Shown one piece after another: positions 54,903 to 64,000 of a stretch of DNA of 64,000 nt (its first letter is position 1; every line of letters begins with the position of its first letter). Below the pieces are notes generated by a model that had not been told where the DNA came from, did not search any database, and was given only the letters and a program-made list of their open reading frames with translations. Where the stretch lies: contig JAJFIS010000022.1 in assembly GCA_021774735.1 (NCBI GenBank), forward strand, positions 62,001 to 126,000. The letters are read 5' to 3'. The translations under genes were made by a program, and so were the position numbers. Source of the DNA: Alphaproteobacteria bacterium (GTDB lineage: Bacteria; Pseudomonadota; Alphaproteobacteria; Sphingomonadales; Kordiimonadaceae).

Positions 54903-55121
54903 TTAGGGTAACCTCCATTAGTAGACCCGAATAGTAGGGAAGAAAACAATCCTTGCTTTCAAAATAATCCCCATGGCCCTTTACTTAGAAGGTGAATATG
55001 AGAGCCAAGGGCGAAAATAGCACTTTTTAATAAACAGTTAGCGTAAATATAGCCTAAAAAATGTATGAACTGTTACCGATATGCAACAATAACATTCCCC
55101 AACGTAAAAAATGCGCAATAT

Positions 55122-55676
55122 TCAGAAAGTTTTTTGCATTTGAACCAGTGGAATAGTAACGCCTGCTTTGGTTGCAGCTTCAAATGTCCGCACAGCAATA
55201 TAGCCGCATTTCTTATATAAAGGCACACCAGATAAGGTCGCAGCCAGCTCAGCTTGGGCAAAGCCATGGGCACGTAATGCTTCTTCGCATAGATGCATAA
55301 CCAAACGGCCAACGCCCCGCCGAGCCATTGTGGGGTCTGTATACATTGCCCGAATGCGGCCAGCTTGCGTTTTTGGGTCCAGCAGCCGCGCATCCCTACC
55401 AGCACTATGGTCGCCGCCAAACAATGTTTCCCGGTAACTCCAGCCCCCGCTGCCGACGATGTCACCTTCATGGATAATCACGAAATAAGTACCATCAATG
55501 ACAAGTTGGCTATCCAGCCCCATAACTTCATGCGAAGCCTCAATTTGCTTTGGGCTGAGAAAGTCTTGCTGCAGCCCATCGATCGAGCGTTTCATTAAGC
55601 CGGTGAGCCTTTCAAGGTCGTCCATCACAGCCATTCGGGTTTCAAATTTGGGGCGTTCATTATGCAGCTCTGTCAT
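55122..55676 (-). CDS. GNAT-family acetyltransferase
   Basis: 184 residues. GNAT fold with the acetyl-CoA loop TMARRGVGRLVMHLCEE (Q/R-x-x-G-x-G/A type) and a C-terminal LYKKCGYIAV block. Substrate unknown. The ATG at 55676 overlaps the TGA of the alkyltransferase-like gene (ATGA); an in-frame ATG three codons upstream is less likely. Third gene of a coupled operon. Confidence 0.87.
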   Translation of the reverse strand: MTELHNERPKFETRMAVMDDLERLTGLMKRSIDGLQQDFLSPKQIEASHEVMGLDSQLVIDGTYFVIIHEGDIVGSGGWSYRETLFGGDHSAGRDARLLDPKTQAGRIRAMYTDPTMARRGVGRLVMHLCEEALRAHGFAQAELAATLSGVPLYKKCGYIAVRTFEAATKAGVTIPLVQMQKTF

Positions 55677-56053
55677 TTTGGCCAACCTGCGCGGATGTCT
55701 AGATAATCCAACATATCCATTCCCGCTTCATCTAGCCAGCTATCCTCTGGTCCTTCCCACCTTACATCTGCCCAACAGACCCGGCCACTGGCACTAAAGG
55801 CAACACCTTCGGCCTTTAGACAGTCATATTGACGCCCGCTGCCCGGCCTTGCGCTTATTTTACCACCACTATTAATAATCCTTTGCCACGGAATATCAGT
55901 GTCCCTTGGCACCCCCGCCATAGCATAGCCCACCATGCGGGCGGTAACACCGGGCAACAGGCTAGCGACCATGCCATAGCTTGCCACCTGCCCCGCAGGT
56001 ACAAGGCGTACAATGGCATAAACTTGGTCGTAATATTTAGCGCTTTGGCTCAT
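55673..56053 (-). CDS. Alkyltransferase-like protein (Atl, inactive MGMT homologue)
   Basis: 126 residues. The fold is that of the DNA-binding domain of O6-alkylguanine alkyltransferase (GQVASYGMVASLLPG, MVGYAMAGVP, RIINSGGKIS), but the reactive-site Pro-Cys-His-Arg is Pro-Trp-Gln-Arg, with Trp replacing the acceptor Cys. Atl proteins bind alkylated guanine and hand it to nucleotide excision repair. Overlaps its neighbours by four bases on each side. Confidence 0.92.
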   Translation of the reverse strand: MSQSAKYYDQVYAIVRLVPAGQVASYGMVASLLPGVTARMVGYAMAGVPRDTDIPWQRIINSGGKISARPGSGRQYDCLKAEGVAFSASGRVCWADVRWEGPEDSWLDEAGMDMLDYLDIRAGWPK

Positions 56054-57831
56054 TCAGCCGCTAAGGCAGTTTGGCCCATCCGCACCAAGCGCCCGGGGCG
56101 GGCATCGGTTAGCTCCCCATCTTTGATCACTATTTCACCCGCCACAATTGTGGCTATATAACCAACAGCATCTTGCAGCAAACGCTGGCCACCTGCGGGC
56201 AAGTCCACCACCATTCTTGGGGGTTTTAAGTGCAGACCATCAAAATCAATAACGTTAATATCAGCGCGCCTGCCAACTTCCAGTACACCGCGGTCCTGCA
56301 TGCCAACATAATTTGCAATATCGCTGGTTAGCTTTTTCACCGCCGCTTCAAGCGGCATACCATCGCGCCCTGTCTTGGCTCTATCGCGGGCCCAATAACA
56401 AATCATATAGGTTGGGAAGCTGCCGTCACAAATGGTGCCAACATGCGCCCCGCCGTCGGACAGGCCCATCAGCGCCAGAGGGTGCTCCATCATGGTAAGC
56501 ACATTATCATAGGTAAACTCGGTATAATTATAGATCGGGAAATAGATGAATTGCCGCCCTGCGTCCAACAGTAACACATCATAGATTTTCGATATAGCGG
56601 ATACACCCTCTGCCATTGCAGCAGCCCCTATCGAGCGCTCCATTGGTTGCTCATAATCAGGTTCGTCACCAAGAATGAATAACTTCATCGCTATCTGATC
56701 GATCATCGCCAAAAGTTGATCTGTTATGGGCGGAATGGGCGTCCCATCACCCGCTAATTTATCCGGTTTTTCCGTTAAAAGCTGCGCCTTAAAAGCTGGG
56801 TCCCTCATCGCTGATACGCGCTCATCCAAGGGCAAATGCGCAATCTTTTTATAGCTTGGATGACCAATGAAAGGATGGAAGGTGCATTGCAGACCGTTGA
56901 TGATGCCAATGCCGCGCGGTGCCACTTGCATCCGCATATCAAGGCCTTTGGCTTCTGCCTTTTCAACCCGGTCAATAATCCGCTTCCACTGGTCGGGGGC
57001 AAAGTCCCGCTGCATCAGCGACAGGGAAAAGGGCTTGTCGCCGCCCGCTTTGGCAAAGGCTTCAACAATATCAAATTCCTGGTCAAAAGCATCCGCGCCG
57101 TGATCAATATTAAAATCATTCACCGCCTGCAAAATACCGTGGTCAAGGCCAATAAGCGCCGCAGCAATACCAGTTAATTCCTCCACAGTGGCTTCTGATG
57201 CGGGGGTCCAATCGCCGTCCGCAGAACGGTGAACATCAGACCGCCCAGTGGAAAAACCCACCGCACCCGCCTGCATCGCTTCACGGGTTAGGCGTTGCAT
57301 CTCTATGATGTCATCATCCGTAGCGGCTTCGTTAAATACTGCCCGGTCTCCCATCACATAAACCCGAAGCGGGTCATGCACGACTTGCACGGCAAAATCG
57401 ATCGCATGGGGAAAATCAATCGCATCCATATATTCAGGAAAGCTTTCCCAGTTCCATTTTAATCCTTCCGCCAGAGCGATGCCGGGAATATCTTCAACCC
57501 CTTCCATAAGCCGAATAAGTTTGTCATGGTCATCTGGCCTGGCGGGGGCGAAACCAACGCCGCAACTGCCCATAATAGCGGTGGTAACACCGTGGTTTAC
57601 ACTGGGCTGAAGGGCATCATCCCAGCTCACCTGGCCATCATAATGGGTATGCAAATCTACAAATCCGGGCGTTACAATATGACCAGACGCATCAATTGTT
57701 TCAACAGCATCACCCGCGCAAGTGCCAATAGATGTGATGATACCATCCTTAACGCCAATGTCGGCTAAGACACCAGCATTGCCAAGGCCGTCATATAGTG
57801 TCCCACCAACAATTTTCAGATCATATTCCAT
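56050..57831 (-). CDS. N-acyl-D-amino-acid deacylase-like amidohydrolase
   Basis: 593 residues. Metal-dependent amidohydrolase: VDLHTHYDGQ (metal-binding HTH), HGVTTAIMGSCGVGFAP, a later GGAHVGTICDGS block and a C-terminal beta-sandwich strand pattern (ADINVIDFDGL). These match the D-aminoacylase family, which frees D-amino acids from N-acyl forms; the exact substrate is open. AGAAGGGA lies about nine bases before the ATG at 57831, favoured over the ATG at 57858. First gene of the operon with Atl and the acetyltransferase. Confidence 0.88.
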   Translation of the reverse strand: MEYDLKIVGGTLYDGLGNAGVLADIGVKDGIITSIGTCAGDAVETIDASGHIVTPGFVDLHTHYDGQVSWDDALQPSVNHGVTTAIMGSCGVGFAPARPDDHDKLIRLMEGVEDIPGIALAEGLKWNWESFPEYMDAIDFPHAIDFAVQVVHDPLRVYVMGDRAVFNEAATDDDIIEMQRLTREAMQAGAVGFSTGRSDVHRSADGDWTPASEATVEELTGIAAALIGLDHGILQAVNDFNIDHGADAFDQEFDIVEAFAKAGGDKPFSLSLMQRDFAPDQWKRIIDRVEKAEAKGLDMRMQVAPRGIGIINGLQCTFHPFIGHPSYKKIAHLPLDERVSAMRDPAFKAQLLTEKPDKLAGDGTPIPPITDQLLAMIDQIAMKLFILGDEPDYEQPMERSIGAAAMAEGVSAISKIYDVLLLDAGRQFIYFPIYNYTEFTYDNVLTMMEHPLALMGLSDGGAHVGTICDGSFPTYMICYWARDRAKTGRDGMPLEAAVKKLTSDIANYVGMQDRGVLEVGRRADINVIDFDGLHLKPPRMVVDLPAGGQRLLQDAVGYIATIVAGEIVIKDGELTDARPGRLVRMGQTALAAE

Positions 57832-57862
57832 CGCTTGAAATCCCTTCTCATATTGCAATCAC

Positions 57863-57889
57863 AAAAACTATAGCGCGGTAACGCTATAG
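57863..57889 (-). terminator. Intrinsic terminator of the ScfR-like regulator gene
   Basis: CTATAGCG and CGCTATAG form a perfect eight-base-pair stem around CGGTAA; read on the minus strand it is followed by TTTTTG. It lies 30 bases after the gene's stop. Confidence 0.75.
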
Positions 57890-57918
57890 AATAAACAGAC
57901 TATTGAGTATGATATTAT

Positions 57919-59361
57919 TCAGTCGCTCTGAAAACGGTATGAGGAAACGCCGCGAGAGCGCTCATCCAGCACCAATTTACGCGTCACAGGTGGATGGGCA
58001 CGCTGAGCGCAGCTTGGTCGCTCACAGAGCCGGCAATTTGGGCCAACCGGCGTGGGCGTTGGTTTTTCTATGTTCATACCATCGCTATAAATTAGCTCGG
58101 CTGCATATTTCACATCACAGCCTAGACCAAGCGCTAACTGCTGGCCCGCACCCGTATAATTGCGCCCAACCCGCCGCACCGTGCGGGCCACAGAAATATA
58201 GGTGGTCTCATCTGGCATTTGAATCAACTGCGTTGCGATACGCCCGGGGTTGGCAAAGGTATCATGGACGTTCCAGCGCGGACAGGTGCCGCCAAGCCGC
58301 GAGAAATGATATTTGCTGGCAGAAAAGCGCTTAGAAACATTGCCCGCATTATCAACCCGAATAATGAAGAATGGCACACCTTTACTACCGGGCCGTTGCA
58401 GAGTGGTTAACCGGTGACAAACCTGCTCAAAACTGGTGCCATAGCGTCGCGTTAGATGTTCCACGTCATAACGAAGCGACTGTGCATCAGCGAGAAACCG
58501 CCCGTAAGGCATCAACAAGGCCGCAGCAAAATAATTTGCCAGTGATATGCGCGCCAGACGCCGTCCCTCTTCAGAGCTGAAACCGCCCGCATTAACTAGC
58601 GATGAAATGAGGGCGGACTGCTCGGTTAGGCCTATCTGATAAGCGATTTGGAAATTACGGCCCGAACGGTTCATCAGCTCGCTCAGCATTAATTGACGAC
58701 GATGGCGATCATAAAAGCGTAAATTCTCTGGCATAACTTCGGTCGGCATCACCCGTACATCAACCCCGTGCTCTTCCTCAAGCCTTGTGCTGAGCACCAT
58801 GAAGGCATCTTCGGCCTGCATCTTCAATTGGCTGTGCAATTTTTCTGCCGCTTCATCAAGCTCGGGAAAATAATTACGCGCATCATGAATGAAATCGCGC
58901 ACTTCATCTAGGGGCGACGCCATATCGCTCCGCAGATCGGCACCAAGGTCACGGTCAGCAAATCTGCTCGAAAGTTCCAGCGATCTCTGCCTCGTCGTGT
59001 CAAATGCTTTATATAAATGCACGAAAGCTTCCGTGGCCCGTGGGCCTGCCTCAGCAAATTCCTGCATATCTGCCCGGCTAACGTCTATGTCCTTAAACAA
59101 CGGGTCGGCAAAAATATCAGATAAGTCTGCAAGTGCTTTGGCTTCATCACTGCCAGCAAATGCCGCAAGGTCAATGTCATAAACTTCCGCAAGCCGCAGT
59201 AAAAATTGCGCACTAACAGGGCGCTGGTTACGTTCAACCAAATTCAAATAGCTGGTGGAAAAACCAAGTTCTTCCGCCATCTGACTTTGACTAACGCCTC
59301 TTTCCCGCCGCATGCGCCTTATCCGGGGTCCGGCAAATATCTTTTTTTGAGCATTTTCCAT
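57919..59361 (-). CDS. XRE-family short-chain fatty acyl regulator (RamB/ScfR-like)
   Basis: 480 residues. N-terminal Xre helix-turn-helix (about 10-65, MRRERGVSQSQMAEELGFSTSYLNLVERNQRPVS parts), a middle IrrE/ImmA-like fold region without its zinc motif (about 180-260), and a C-terminal DUF2083 with Cys ligands (CPRWNVHD and CRLCERPSCAQR). RamB of corynebacteria and related regulators control acetate, propionate and glyoxylate genes in response to acyl-CoA. It is divergent from malate synthase with a 172-base shared control region. Confidence 0.9.
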   Translation of the reverse strand: MENAQKKIFAGPRIRRMRRERGVSQSQMAEELGFSTSYLNLVERNQRPVSAQFLLRLAEVYDIDLAAFAGSDEAKALADLSDIFADPLFKDIDVSRADMQEFAEAGPRATEAFVHLYKAFDTTRQRSLELSSRFADRDLGADLRSDMASPLDEVRDFIHDARNYFPELDEAAEKLHSQLKMQAEDAFMVLSTRLEEEHGVDVRVMPTEVMPENLRFYDRHRRQLMLSELMNRSGRNFQIAYQIGLTEQSALISSLVNAGGFSSEEGRRLARISLANYFAAALLMPYGRFLADAQSLRYDVEHLTRRYGTSFEQVCHRLTTLQRPGSKGVPFFIIRVDNAGNVSKRFSASKYHFSRLGGTCPRWNVHDTFANPGRIATQLIQMPDETTYISVARTVRRVGRNYTGAGQQLALGLGCDVKYAAELIYSDGMNIEKPTPTPVGPNCRLCERPSCAQRAHPPVTRKLVLDERSRGVSSYRFQSD

Positions 59362-59402
59362 GCGTTACTGGCCTCTTATTGCTTAGCGGAAATATAGAGT
59401 AT

Positions 59403-59442
59403 ATTTACAAGTTTTACAAATTAACATTTTTACTTTCACAAA
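59403..59442. promoter_or_regulatory. Candidate acyl-CoA regulator sites before aceB
   Basis: Three direct copies of a TTTNACAAA-like motif: ATTTACAAG (59403-59411), TTTTACAAA (59412-59420) and TTTCACAAA (59434-59442). They resemble the RamB consensus half that ends in TTTGCAAA. A ten-base palindrome CACAATTGTG lies further on at 59490-59499. Confidence 0.4.
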
Positions 59443-59533
59443 CACATACAGAATAACTCTTTTAAAAACAATATATATAGCACCTTTGTCACAATTGTGT
59501 ATTTTTAGAGCATAAAATAAATGGACCCGATTA

Positions 59534-61117
59534 ATGAACAATAGCTCTCTCATCATCAATGGCGATATGGCCGCCGGATATGCCGACATCTTATGCGACG
59601 ATGCCTTGGATTTCATCACGGCACTTGAGAGCAAATTTGGCACGCGTCGAAAGGCTTTAATATCCGCTCGCGCCGACCAGCAGAAGGCCTTTGATGCTGG
59701 CGCTCTGCCTGACTTTTTGGCTGAGACAGAAGATATCCGTAAAGGTGACTGGACGATAACCAATACACCACCTGCCCTGCGCGAGCGCCGGGTGGAAATT
59801 ACCGGCCCTGTAGACCGCAAGATGATGATCAATGCGCTTAATTCTGGCGCTAATGTATTTATGGCGGACTTTGAAGACGCCTCATCGCCTACATGGCACA
59901 ATCTCATCGACGGCCAGATAAATGCCCGCGACTTCGCTAAGGGCAAGCTTGAATATACCGACCCAAACACGGCAAAAGAATATAAGCTCTGCGATGATCC
60001 TGCGACTTTAAAAATTCGCCCTAGGGGTTGGCATATGGTGGAAAGCCATGCTGCACTTGGTGGCACGCCGATGTCCGCAAGCCTGTTTGACTTTGGCCTG
60101 CATTTCTTCCACTGCGCCCATGCTATGGCGGCGGCGAGCAATGGTCCCTATTATTACCTGCCAAAAATGGAAAGCCACCATGAAGCGGCGCTTTGGGATG
60201 ATGTTTTTCGCTTCGCTCAAAATTATATGAACCTACCCATCGGCACGGTGAAAGTTACAGTATTAATTGAAACCCTGCCCGCTGCCTTCGAAATGGATGA
60301 AATTCTACATGCTCTGAAAGATCATATTGTTGGCCTTAATTGCGGGCGCTGGGACTATATTTTCAGCTATATCAAACGTATTGGCAAAAATGCTGCTTAC
60401 CTGCTGCCCGACCGCGCCCAGGTGGGCATGGGCGATGCCTTCTTAAATGCCTATAGCTTGCTGCTGGTTAAAACCTGCCACAAACGCGGGGCCCATGCCA
60501 TGGGCGGCATGGCGGCACAGATCCCCGTTAAAAATGACGATGCGGCCAATGACGCTGCCTTTGCCAAGGTAAAGGCCGACAAAGAACGCGAAGTTAATAA
60601 TGGTCATGATGGCACTTGGGTTGCCCATCCGGCACTTGTGCCTGTAGCGATGGATATATTCACCCGCCTCATGCCCGGCCCTAACCAACTATCCAAACAG
60701 TTAGACGACCTAACCATCACCCAAGCGGACCTGATTGAGCCGCACAGCGGTACTATTTCTGAAGCTGGCCTGCGAGAGAACATTCGCGTCGGCATTCAGT
60801 ATCTTGAAGCATGGCTTGGTGGGCGCGGTGCTGTACCGCTTTATAACCTGATGGAAGACGCCGCTACCGCTGAAATTAGCCGAACCCAAATATGGCAACA
60901 ACTTAAGCTATGCGCCTCTTTAAATGATGGCCGCACAGTTGATGAAAGTTTGGTTCGGGCGCTATATGACGCTGAAATGACCGACCTGAAAGACCTGCTT
61001 GGCGCGCGCTTTGACGCAGGTCACTTTAGCGCTGCGGGTGACCTTTTCCTCAGCCTTGTTTTTGCTGATGACCTCGCTGAATTTTTAACAACCCCTGCAT
61101 ATGACCTACTTGATTAG
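59534..61117 (+). CDS. aceB: Malate synthase A
   Basis: 527 residues, standard for isoform A. Family blocks are present: [13 protein letters not shown] (catalytic acid region), [39 protein letters not shown] and [15 protein letters not shown], plus the C-terminal SRTQIWQQL block. It condenses glyoxylate and acetyl-CoA to malate. Located 26 bases before isocitrate lyase, forming the glyoxylate-bypass operon under the divergent RamB/ScfR-like regulator. Confidence 0.97.
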   Translation: MNNSSLIINGDMAAGYADILCDDALDFITALESKFGTRRKALISARADQQKAFDAGALPDFLAETEDIRKGDWTITNTPPALRERRVEITGPVDRKMMINALNSGANVFMADFEDASSPTWHNLIDGQINARDFAKGKLEYTDPNTAKEYKLCDDPATLKIRPRGWHMVESHAALGGTPMSASLFDFGLHFFHCAHAMAAASNGPYYYLPKMESHHEAALWDDVFRFAQNYMNLPIGTVKVTVLIETLPAAFEMDEILHALKDHIVGLNCGRWDYIFSYIKRIGKNAAYLLPDRAQVGMGDAFLNAYSLLLVKTCHKRGAHAMGGMAAQIPVKNDDAANDAAFAKVKADKEREVNNGHDGTWVAHPALVPVAMDIFTRLMPGPNQLSKQLDDLTITQADLIEPHSGTISEAGLRENIRVGIQYLEAWLGGRGAVPLYNLMEDAATAEISRTQIWQQLKLCASLNDGRTVDESLVRALYDAEMTDLKDLLGARFDAGHFSAAGDLFLSLVFADDLAEFLTTPAYDLLD

Positions 61118-61143
61118 GGCCTTTTTTAATTGGAGTATCCACC

Positions 61144-62412
61144 ATGGCTAAATCTTTCTCTGAGCTGCTTAATACATCTGAAGATCGTTTCAAATATATT
61201 GAGCGTAATTATAGCGTTGAAGACGTAGAACGCCTTCGTGGTTCGGTGCAAATAGCCCACACACTGGCTGACCGTGGTTCCCGTAAACTTTGGGACTTGC
61301 TTGGCAGTGAAGATTATGTCCACAGTCTGGGCGCAATGACCGGCAACCAAGCCATGCAAATGGTGCGCGCTGGGCTTAAAGCCATCTATCTTTCCGGCTG
61401 GCAAGTGGCTGCTGATAGCAATACCGCCTCTGCCATGTACCCAGATCAATCCTTGTATCCCGCCAATGCGGCACCTGAGCTTTGCCGCCGTATCAACCGC
61501 ACTTTGCAGCGCGCTGATCAAATTGAGCATTCTGAAGGTGGCGCAAAGCGTGATTGGTTCGCCCCCATCGTAGCTGACGCGGAAGCGGGCTTTGGCGGCA
61601 AATTAAACTCTTTTGAAATTATGAAAGCTTTCATTGAAGCTGGCGCTGCTGGTGTTCACTTCGAAGACCAACTAGCCGCAGAAAAGAAATGCGGTCACTT
61701 GGGCGGCAAAGTGCTCATCCCAACCCAGCAACATGAACAAAATTTGCAAGCTGCCCGGTTAGCCGCTGATGTATGCGGCACACCGTCGATCATCATTGCG
61801 CGCACAGACGCTGAATCCGCTAAGCTGATAACCAGCGACATCGATGAGCGCGATCATGAATTTATCATCGACCGTGACAACCGCACCTCAGAAGGGTTTT
61901 TCCACCTGAATGCCGGTGTTGACCATTGCATCAAACGCGGCCTAGCTTTCGCCAAACATGCCGACCTGCTTTGGTGGGAAACATCGACACCAAACTTAGA
62001 CGATGCCAAGCGCTTTGCCGAGGCTATCCAAAAGGAATTTCCCGGTAAAATGATGGCCTATAACTGCTCGCCTTCCTTCAACTGGGAAGCCAATTTGGAT
62101 AAAGACACTATTGCTAAATACCAGCGTGAGCTTGGCGCTATGGGCTATAAATATCAATTTGTTACACTTGCTGGTTTCCACCAATTGAACCACGGTATGT
62201 TCAAATTAGCCAACGGATACCGCGACCGTGGCATGGCGGCTTACAGCGAGCTACAGCAGGATGAATTTGCCATGGAAAGTGACGGCTACACCGCAACCCG
62301 GCACCAGCGGGAGGTTGGCACTGGTTATTTTGATGCAGTGGCACAGGCCATCACGGCGGGCGAATCTTCGACCACGGCGATGGGCGAATCTACTGAAACA
62401 GCGCAATTTTAA
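61144..62412 (+). CDS. aceA: Isocitrate lyase
   Basis: 422 residues. Active-site motif KKCGH with Cys183, ADAEAGFGG and the C-terminal NCSPSFNW block define the enzyme, which splits isocitrate to glyoxylate and succinate. Follows malate synthase with GGAG before its ATG. The glyoxylate bypass allows growth on acetate, fatty acids and the acetyl-CoA made from aromatic amino acids elsewhere in the window. Confidence 0.98.
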   Translation: MAKSFSELLNTSEDRFKYIERNYSVEDVERLRGSVQIAHTLADRGSRKLWDLLGSEDYVHSLGAMTGNQAMQMVRAGLKAIYLSGWQVAADSNTASAMYPDQSLYPANAAPELCRRINRTLQRADQIEHSEGGAKRDWFAPIVADAEAGFGGKLNSFEIMKAFIEAGAAGVHFEDQLAAEKKCGHLGGKVLIPTQQHEQNLQAARLAADVCGTPSIIIARTDAESAKLITSDIDERDHEFIIDRDNRTSEGFFHLNAGVDHCIKRGLAFAKHADLLWWETSTPNLDDAKRFAEAIQKEFPGKMMAYNCSPSFNWEANLDKDTIAKYQRELGAMGYKYQFVTLAGFHQLNHGMFKLANGYRDRGMAAYSELQQDEFAMESDGYTATRHQREVGTGYFDAVAQAITAGESSTTAMGESTETAQF

Positions 62413-62425
62413 ATGGGATTTTCCT

Positions 62426-62464
62426 CCTGATCATCAGGTCCCATATTCCCGACCTTTCGGGAAT
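62426..62464 (+). other. Two hairpins after isocitrate lyase
   Basis: CCTGAT-C-ATCAGG (62426-62438) and ATTCCCGA-CCTT-TCGGGAAT (62445-62464) lie just before the terminator. They could protect the operon mRNA from 3' decay. Confidence 0.5.
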
Positions 62465-62471
62465 ACATCTT

Positions 62472-62503
62472 GGGCGGAGGGCTTTTCTCTCCGCCCCTTT
62501 TTT
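62472..62503 (+). terminator. Intrinsic terminator of aceBA
   Basis: GGGCGGAG (62472-62479) pairs with CTCCGCCC (62489-62496) around a nine-base loop, followed by CTTTTTT. The T tract just overlaps the end of the convergent sulfotransferase-like gene. Confidence 0.9.
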
Positions 62504-63407
62504 ATGCGCTGAAATGTCCCATTATTTTGACCAATTCATGTTCATATTGCTGGTTAAACTTAATAACCACCTCATGGTCCAAAGCCACAGCCTGCCCACC
62601 GGGAATATATTCAAGCATGGTGAATATTTTATCGCGGGTTTTTCGCTGAGCCTGTCTTCGTTTTTGTACTTCACCACTGTCGTGGCTGGCATCCAAGCGA
62701 CCATTTATCCAACGCATAGCCGCAAGAGCATTGCCACCGGCTGATCTATTTTTATTATAGCGTCCGCCTAAATTTTCCCAAGGCAGCACAATATTTCCGC
62801 CAAATAGAGCGGCGCATGCTTTGCTGGGATTAGCCCTAAAGTCGCTATATGTTGTGCCATTTATAGTGCCAAAATACCCTTCTGCCTTTGTCAAAAAATC
62901 AAGCCAAGATGGAGAGCTTTTTTTGTGAACTGAGCAAAAGTCATCAAAAGAGCTGAAGGAACCTTTCCGCACCGCTTGCCCGTAATAGGAGGCAAGCAAG
63001 GAGCCTGTTTCACGCACGGTTAAACAAAGCTGTACCTTAAAAGGAGCCAACATCTCCGCCACTGCCGCCATATTGGCGTCAGCTTGTGGGAAAAAGCCTG
63101 TTTCACCCTCATAGAAAGGTTCACCAAAAATAGATTCGTTCGAAATAAGTAAAGTCTGCCCCGGGTGCTGCTCAAATTCCTCTTCCAAAATGTCGCGGCC
63201 TTGCCGGATAGCTTTTGATCTGAGCTCACCGCGTCTAACTTGCAGAACGGCTTTATGGATTGGATGGATGTCACGCTCTCGCACCCATCTGGGTAAATAG
63301 CGGATATTTTGCTCCGCAAGCATTTGCTCCTGATCGCGGAAGAAAAATTGCAAACTAGTAGTGCCTGTTTTCGGTGCACCCGCATGCAAAATTACTCTAT
63401 TTCCCAT
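62502..63407 (-). CDS. Sulfotransferase-like protein
   Basis: 301 residues. The start RVILHAGAPKTGTTSLQFF carries the PAPS phosphosulfate loop (G-x-P-K-T-G-T-T), and a later VQLCLTVRETGSLLASYYGQ resembles the 3'-phosphate block with Arg and Ser. Related proteins modify surface polysaccharides or lipids. It is the second sulfotransferase in the window but lacks the TPR part of the one at 48.2 kb. cysD follows nearby, consistent with PAPS supply but not proof of a link. Single gene. Confidence 0.75.
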   Translation of the reverse strand: MGNRVILHAGAPKTGTTSLQFFFRDQEQMLAEQNIRYLPRWVRERDIHPIHKAVLQVRRGELRSKAIRQGRDILEEEFEQHPGQTLLISNESIFGEPFYEGETGFFPQADANMAAVAEMLAPFKVQLCLTVRETGSLLASYYGQAVRKGSFSSFDDFCSVHKKSSPSWLDFLTKAEGYFGTINGTTYSDFRANPSKACAALFGGNIVLPWENLGGRYNKNRSAGGNALAAMRWINGRLDASHDSGEVQKRRQAQRKTRDKIFTMLEYIPGGQAVALDHEVVIKFNQQYEHELVKIMGHFSA

Positions 63408-63525
63408 AACTTGACCTTAAAGAATAAATTGATGCGTCCTTCATGCGCATTTCTTCTAGCAATCGCAATAGTAAAACACTTATAAGACTTACAGGAAATT
63501 ACATTAAGAGAGTGGACACCATTTG

Positions 63526-63846
63526 ATGAGCAAAATTACTGTGACCGACCTTAACGGCAAACCTCGCGAGATTGAGGCTGAAGTTGGCCTGTCTTTAATG
63601 GAAGTCATTCGTGATAATGATTTTGACGATTTAGCCGCAATTTGCGGGGGTTGCTGCAGCTGTTGCACCTGCCATGTCTTTGTTGATGAAAATTGGGCTG
63701 ATAAGCTGCCCCCTCGTGAAGAAGATGAAGAAAGCCTGTTGGAAGATAGCGATCATTATGATGCCGCTCTTTCGCGACTTTCCTGCCAAGTAGAATTTGA
63801 CGATAGTATGGACGGCCTGAAAGTAACCATTGCCCCTGAAGGGTAA
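63526..63846 (+). CDS. Adrenodoxin-type [2Fe-2S] ferredoxin
   Basis: 106 residues. Cluster ligands C-x5-C-x2-C at Cys40, Cys46 and Cys49 (ICGGCCSCCTCHV) and a fourth Cys in RLSCQVEF near residue 86; the first loop also has non-ligand cysteines (43, 44, 47). This is the adrenodoxin/putidaredoxin pattern that supplies electrons to P450 or other monooxygenases or to Fe-S assembly. A TTG one codon upstream is less likely than the ATG at 63526. Neither a reductase nor a P450 gene is visible in the window. Confidence 0.9.
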   Translation: MSKITVTDLNGKPREIEAEVGLSLMEVIRDNDFDDLAAICGGCCSCCTCHVFVDENWADKLPPREEDEESLLEDSDHYDAALSRLSCQVEFDDSMDGLKVTIAPEG

Positions 63847-63948
63847 ACTTGAGCATATATTTACTTGCTTATGATCAAAGCTTTTATTGGTTGTAAATTG
63901 TGATCCGCATTGGCATATAACGCTGAAATTTAAAGCTTTAGGAACTCT

Positions 63949-64000
63949 ATGACCGACCTGACACATTTGAAAAAGCTGGAAGCGGAAAGCATCCACATTA
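63949..64000 (+). CDS. cysD: Sulfate adenylyltransferase subunit 2, first 17 codons (runs off the right edge)
   Basis: The start MTDLTHLKKLEAESIHI is the well-conserved N-terminus of CysD. AGGA lies six bases before the ATG. CysD with CysN makes adenosine phosphosulfate, the precursor of PAPS used by sulfotransferases. Only the beginning is in the window. Confidence 0.8.
   Translation, partial: MTDLTHLKKLEAESIHI

Overview
This window looks like chromosomal DNA of a free-living, aerobic, motile, Gram-negative alphaproteobacterium with mid-range base composition. The evidence is a RegB/RegA redox two-component pair, a DUF3126 protein of the alphaproteobacterial type, groESL under a CIRCE operator plus an alphaproteobacterial-style RpoH promoter, a RamB/ScfR-type regulator facing the glyoxylate-bypass genes, and several TonB-dependent receptors. 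The genus cannot be fixed from the sequence. No phage, transposase, integrase or CRISPR array is visible; one tRNA gene (Ser-GGA) is present.

Layout. 1-2.5 kb: 5' part of an Nfu-type Fe-S scaffold gene (minus) and a class A penicillin-binding protein. 2.6-3.4 kb: an AT-rich HEPN/Abi-like gene beside an orphan promoter-terminator pair that looks like a small RNA gene. 3.4-8.7 kb: a minus-strand group (YgjP-like, YcgN-like, Sco/SenC) faces a tightly coupled plus-strand operon (ankyrin protein, CbiB-like membrane protein, regB, regA). 8.8-13.6 kb: a signalling group built around a degenerate EAL protein, a LapG-like cysteine proteinase, a degenerate HD-GYP sensor and a solitary HPt protein. 13.8-22.2 kb: DUF3126, an aspartic protease, a flavoprotein, two transmembrane chemoreceptors, a secreted TonB-C protein and tRNA-Ser. 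22.3-25.9 kb: an OprO/P-like porin and groES-groEL.

26-30 kb is the most unusual stretch. A large AsmA-like repeat protein is followed by a two-gene ABC exporter, and the last 196 bp of the AsmA-like gene occur again just after the exporter, so the transporter genes sit between long direct repeats. 30-34.7 kb: a minus-strand sensory cluster (FixJ-like regulator, single-domain receiver, GAF-PAS histidine kinase, soluble chemoreceptor, Aer-like PAS protein) that reads as a split aerotaxis receptor joined to a two-component branch.

35-41.8 kb holds a hypothetical protein, an ATP-grasp enzyme, an S10 carboxypeptidase, an AAA/DUF4143 ATPase and an aryl-CoA ligase. 41.9-47.9 kb is an aromatic amino acid catabolic locus: an Lrp regulator, a fused indolepyruvate:ferredoxin oxidoreductase, an aminotransferase and a C26 amidotransferase. 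48-55 kb: a TPR-sulfotransferase and two TonB receptors. 55-57.9 kb: an overlapping operon of a D-aminoacylase-like amidohydrolase, an alkyltransferase-like protein and an acetyltransferase. 57.9-62.5 kb: the ScfR/RamB-like regulator, malate synthase and isocitrate lyase (acetate and fatty-acid growth). The window ends with a sulfotransferase-like gene, an adrenodoxin-type ferredoxin and the first codons of cysD.
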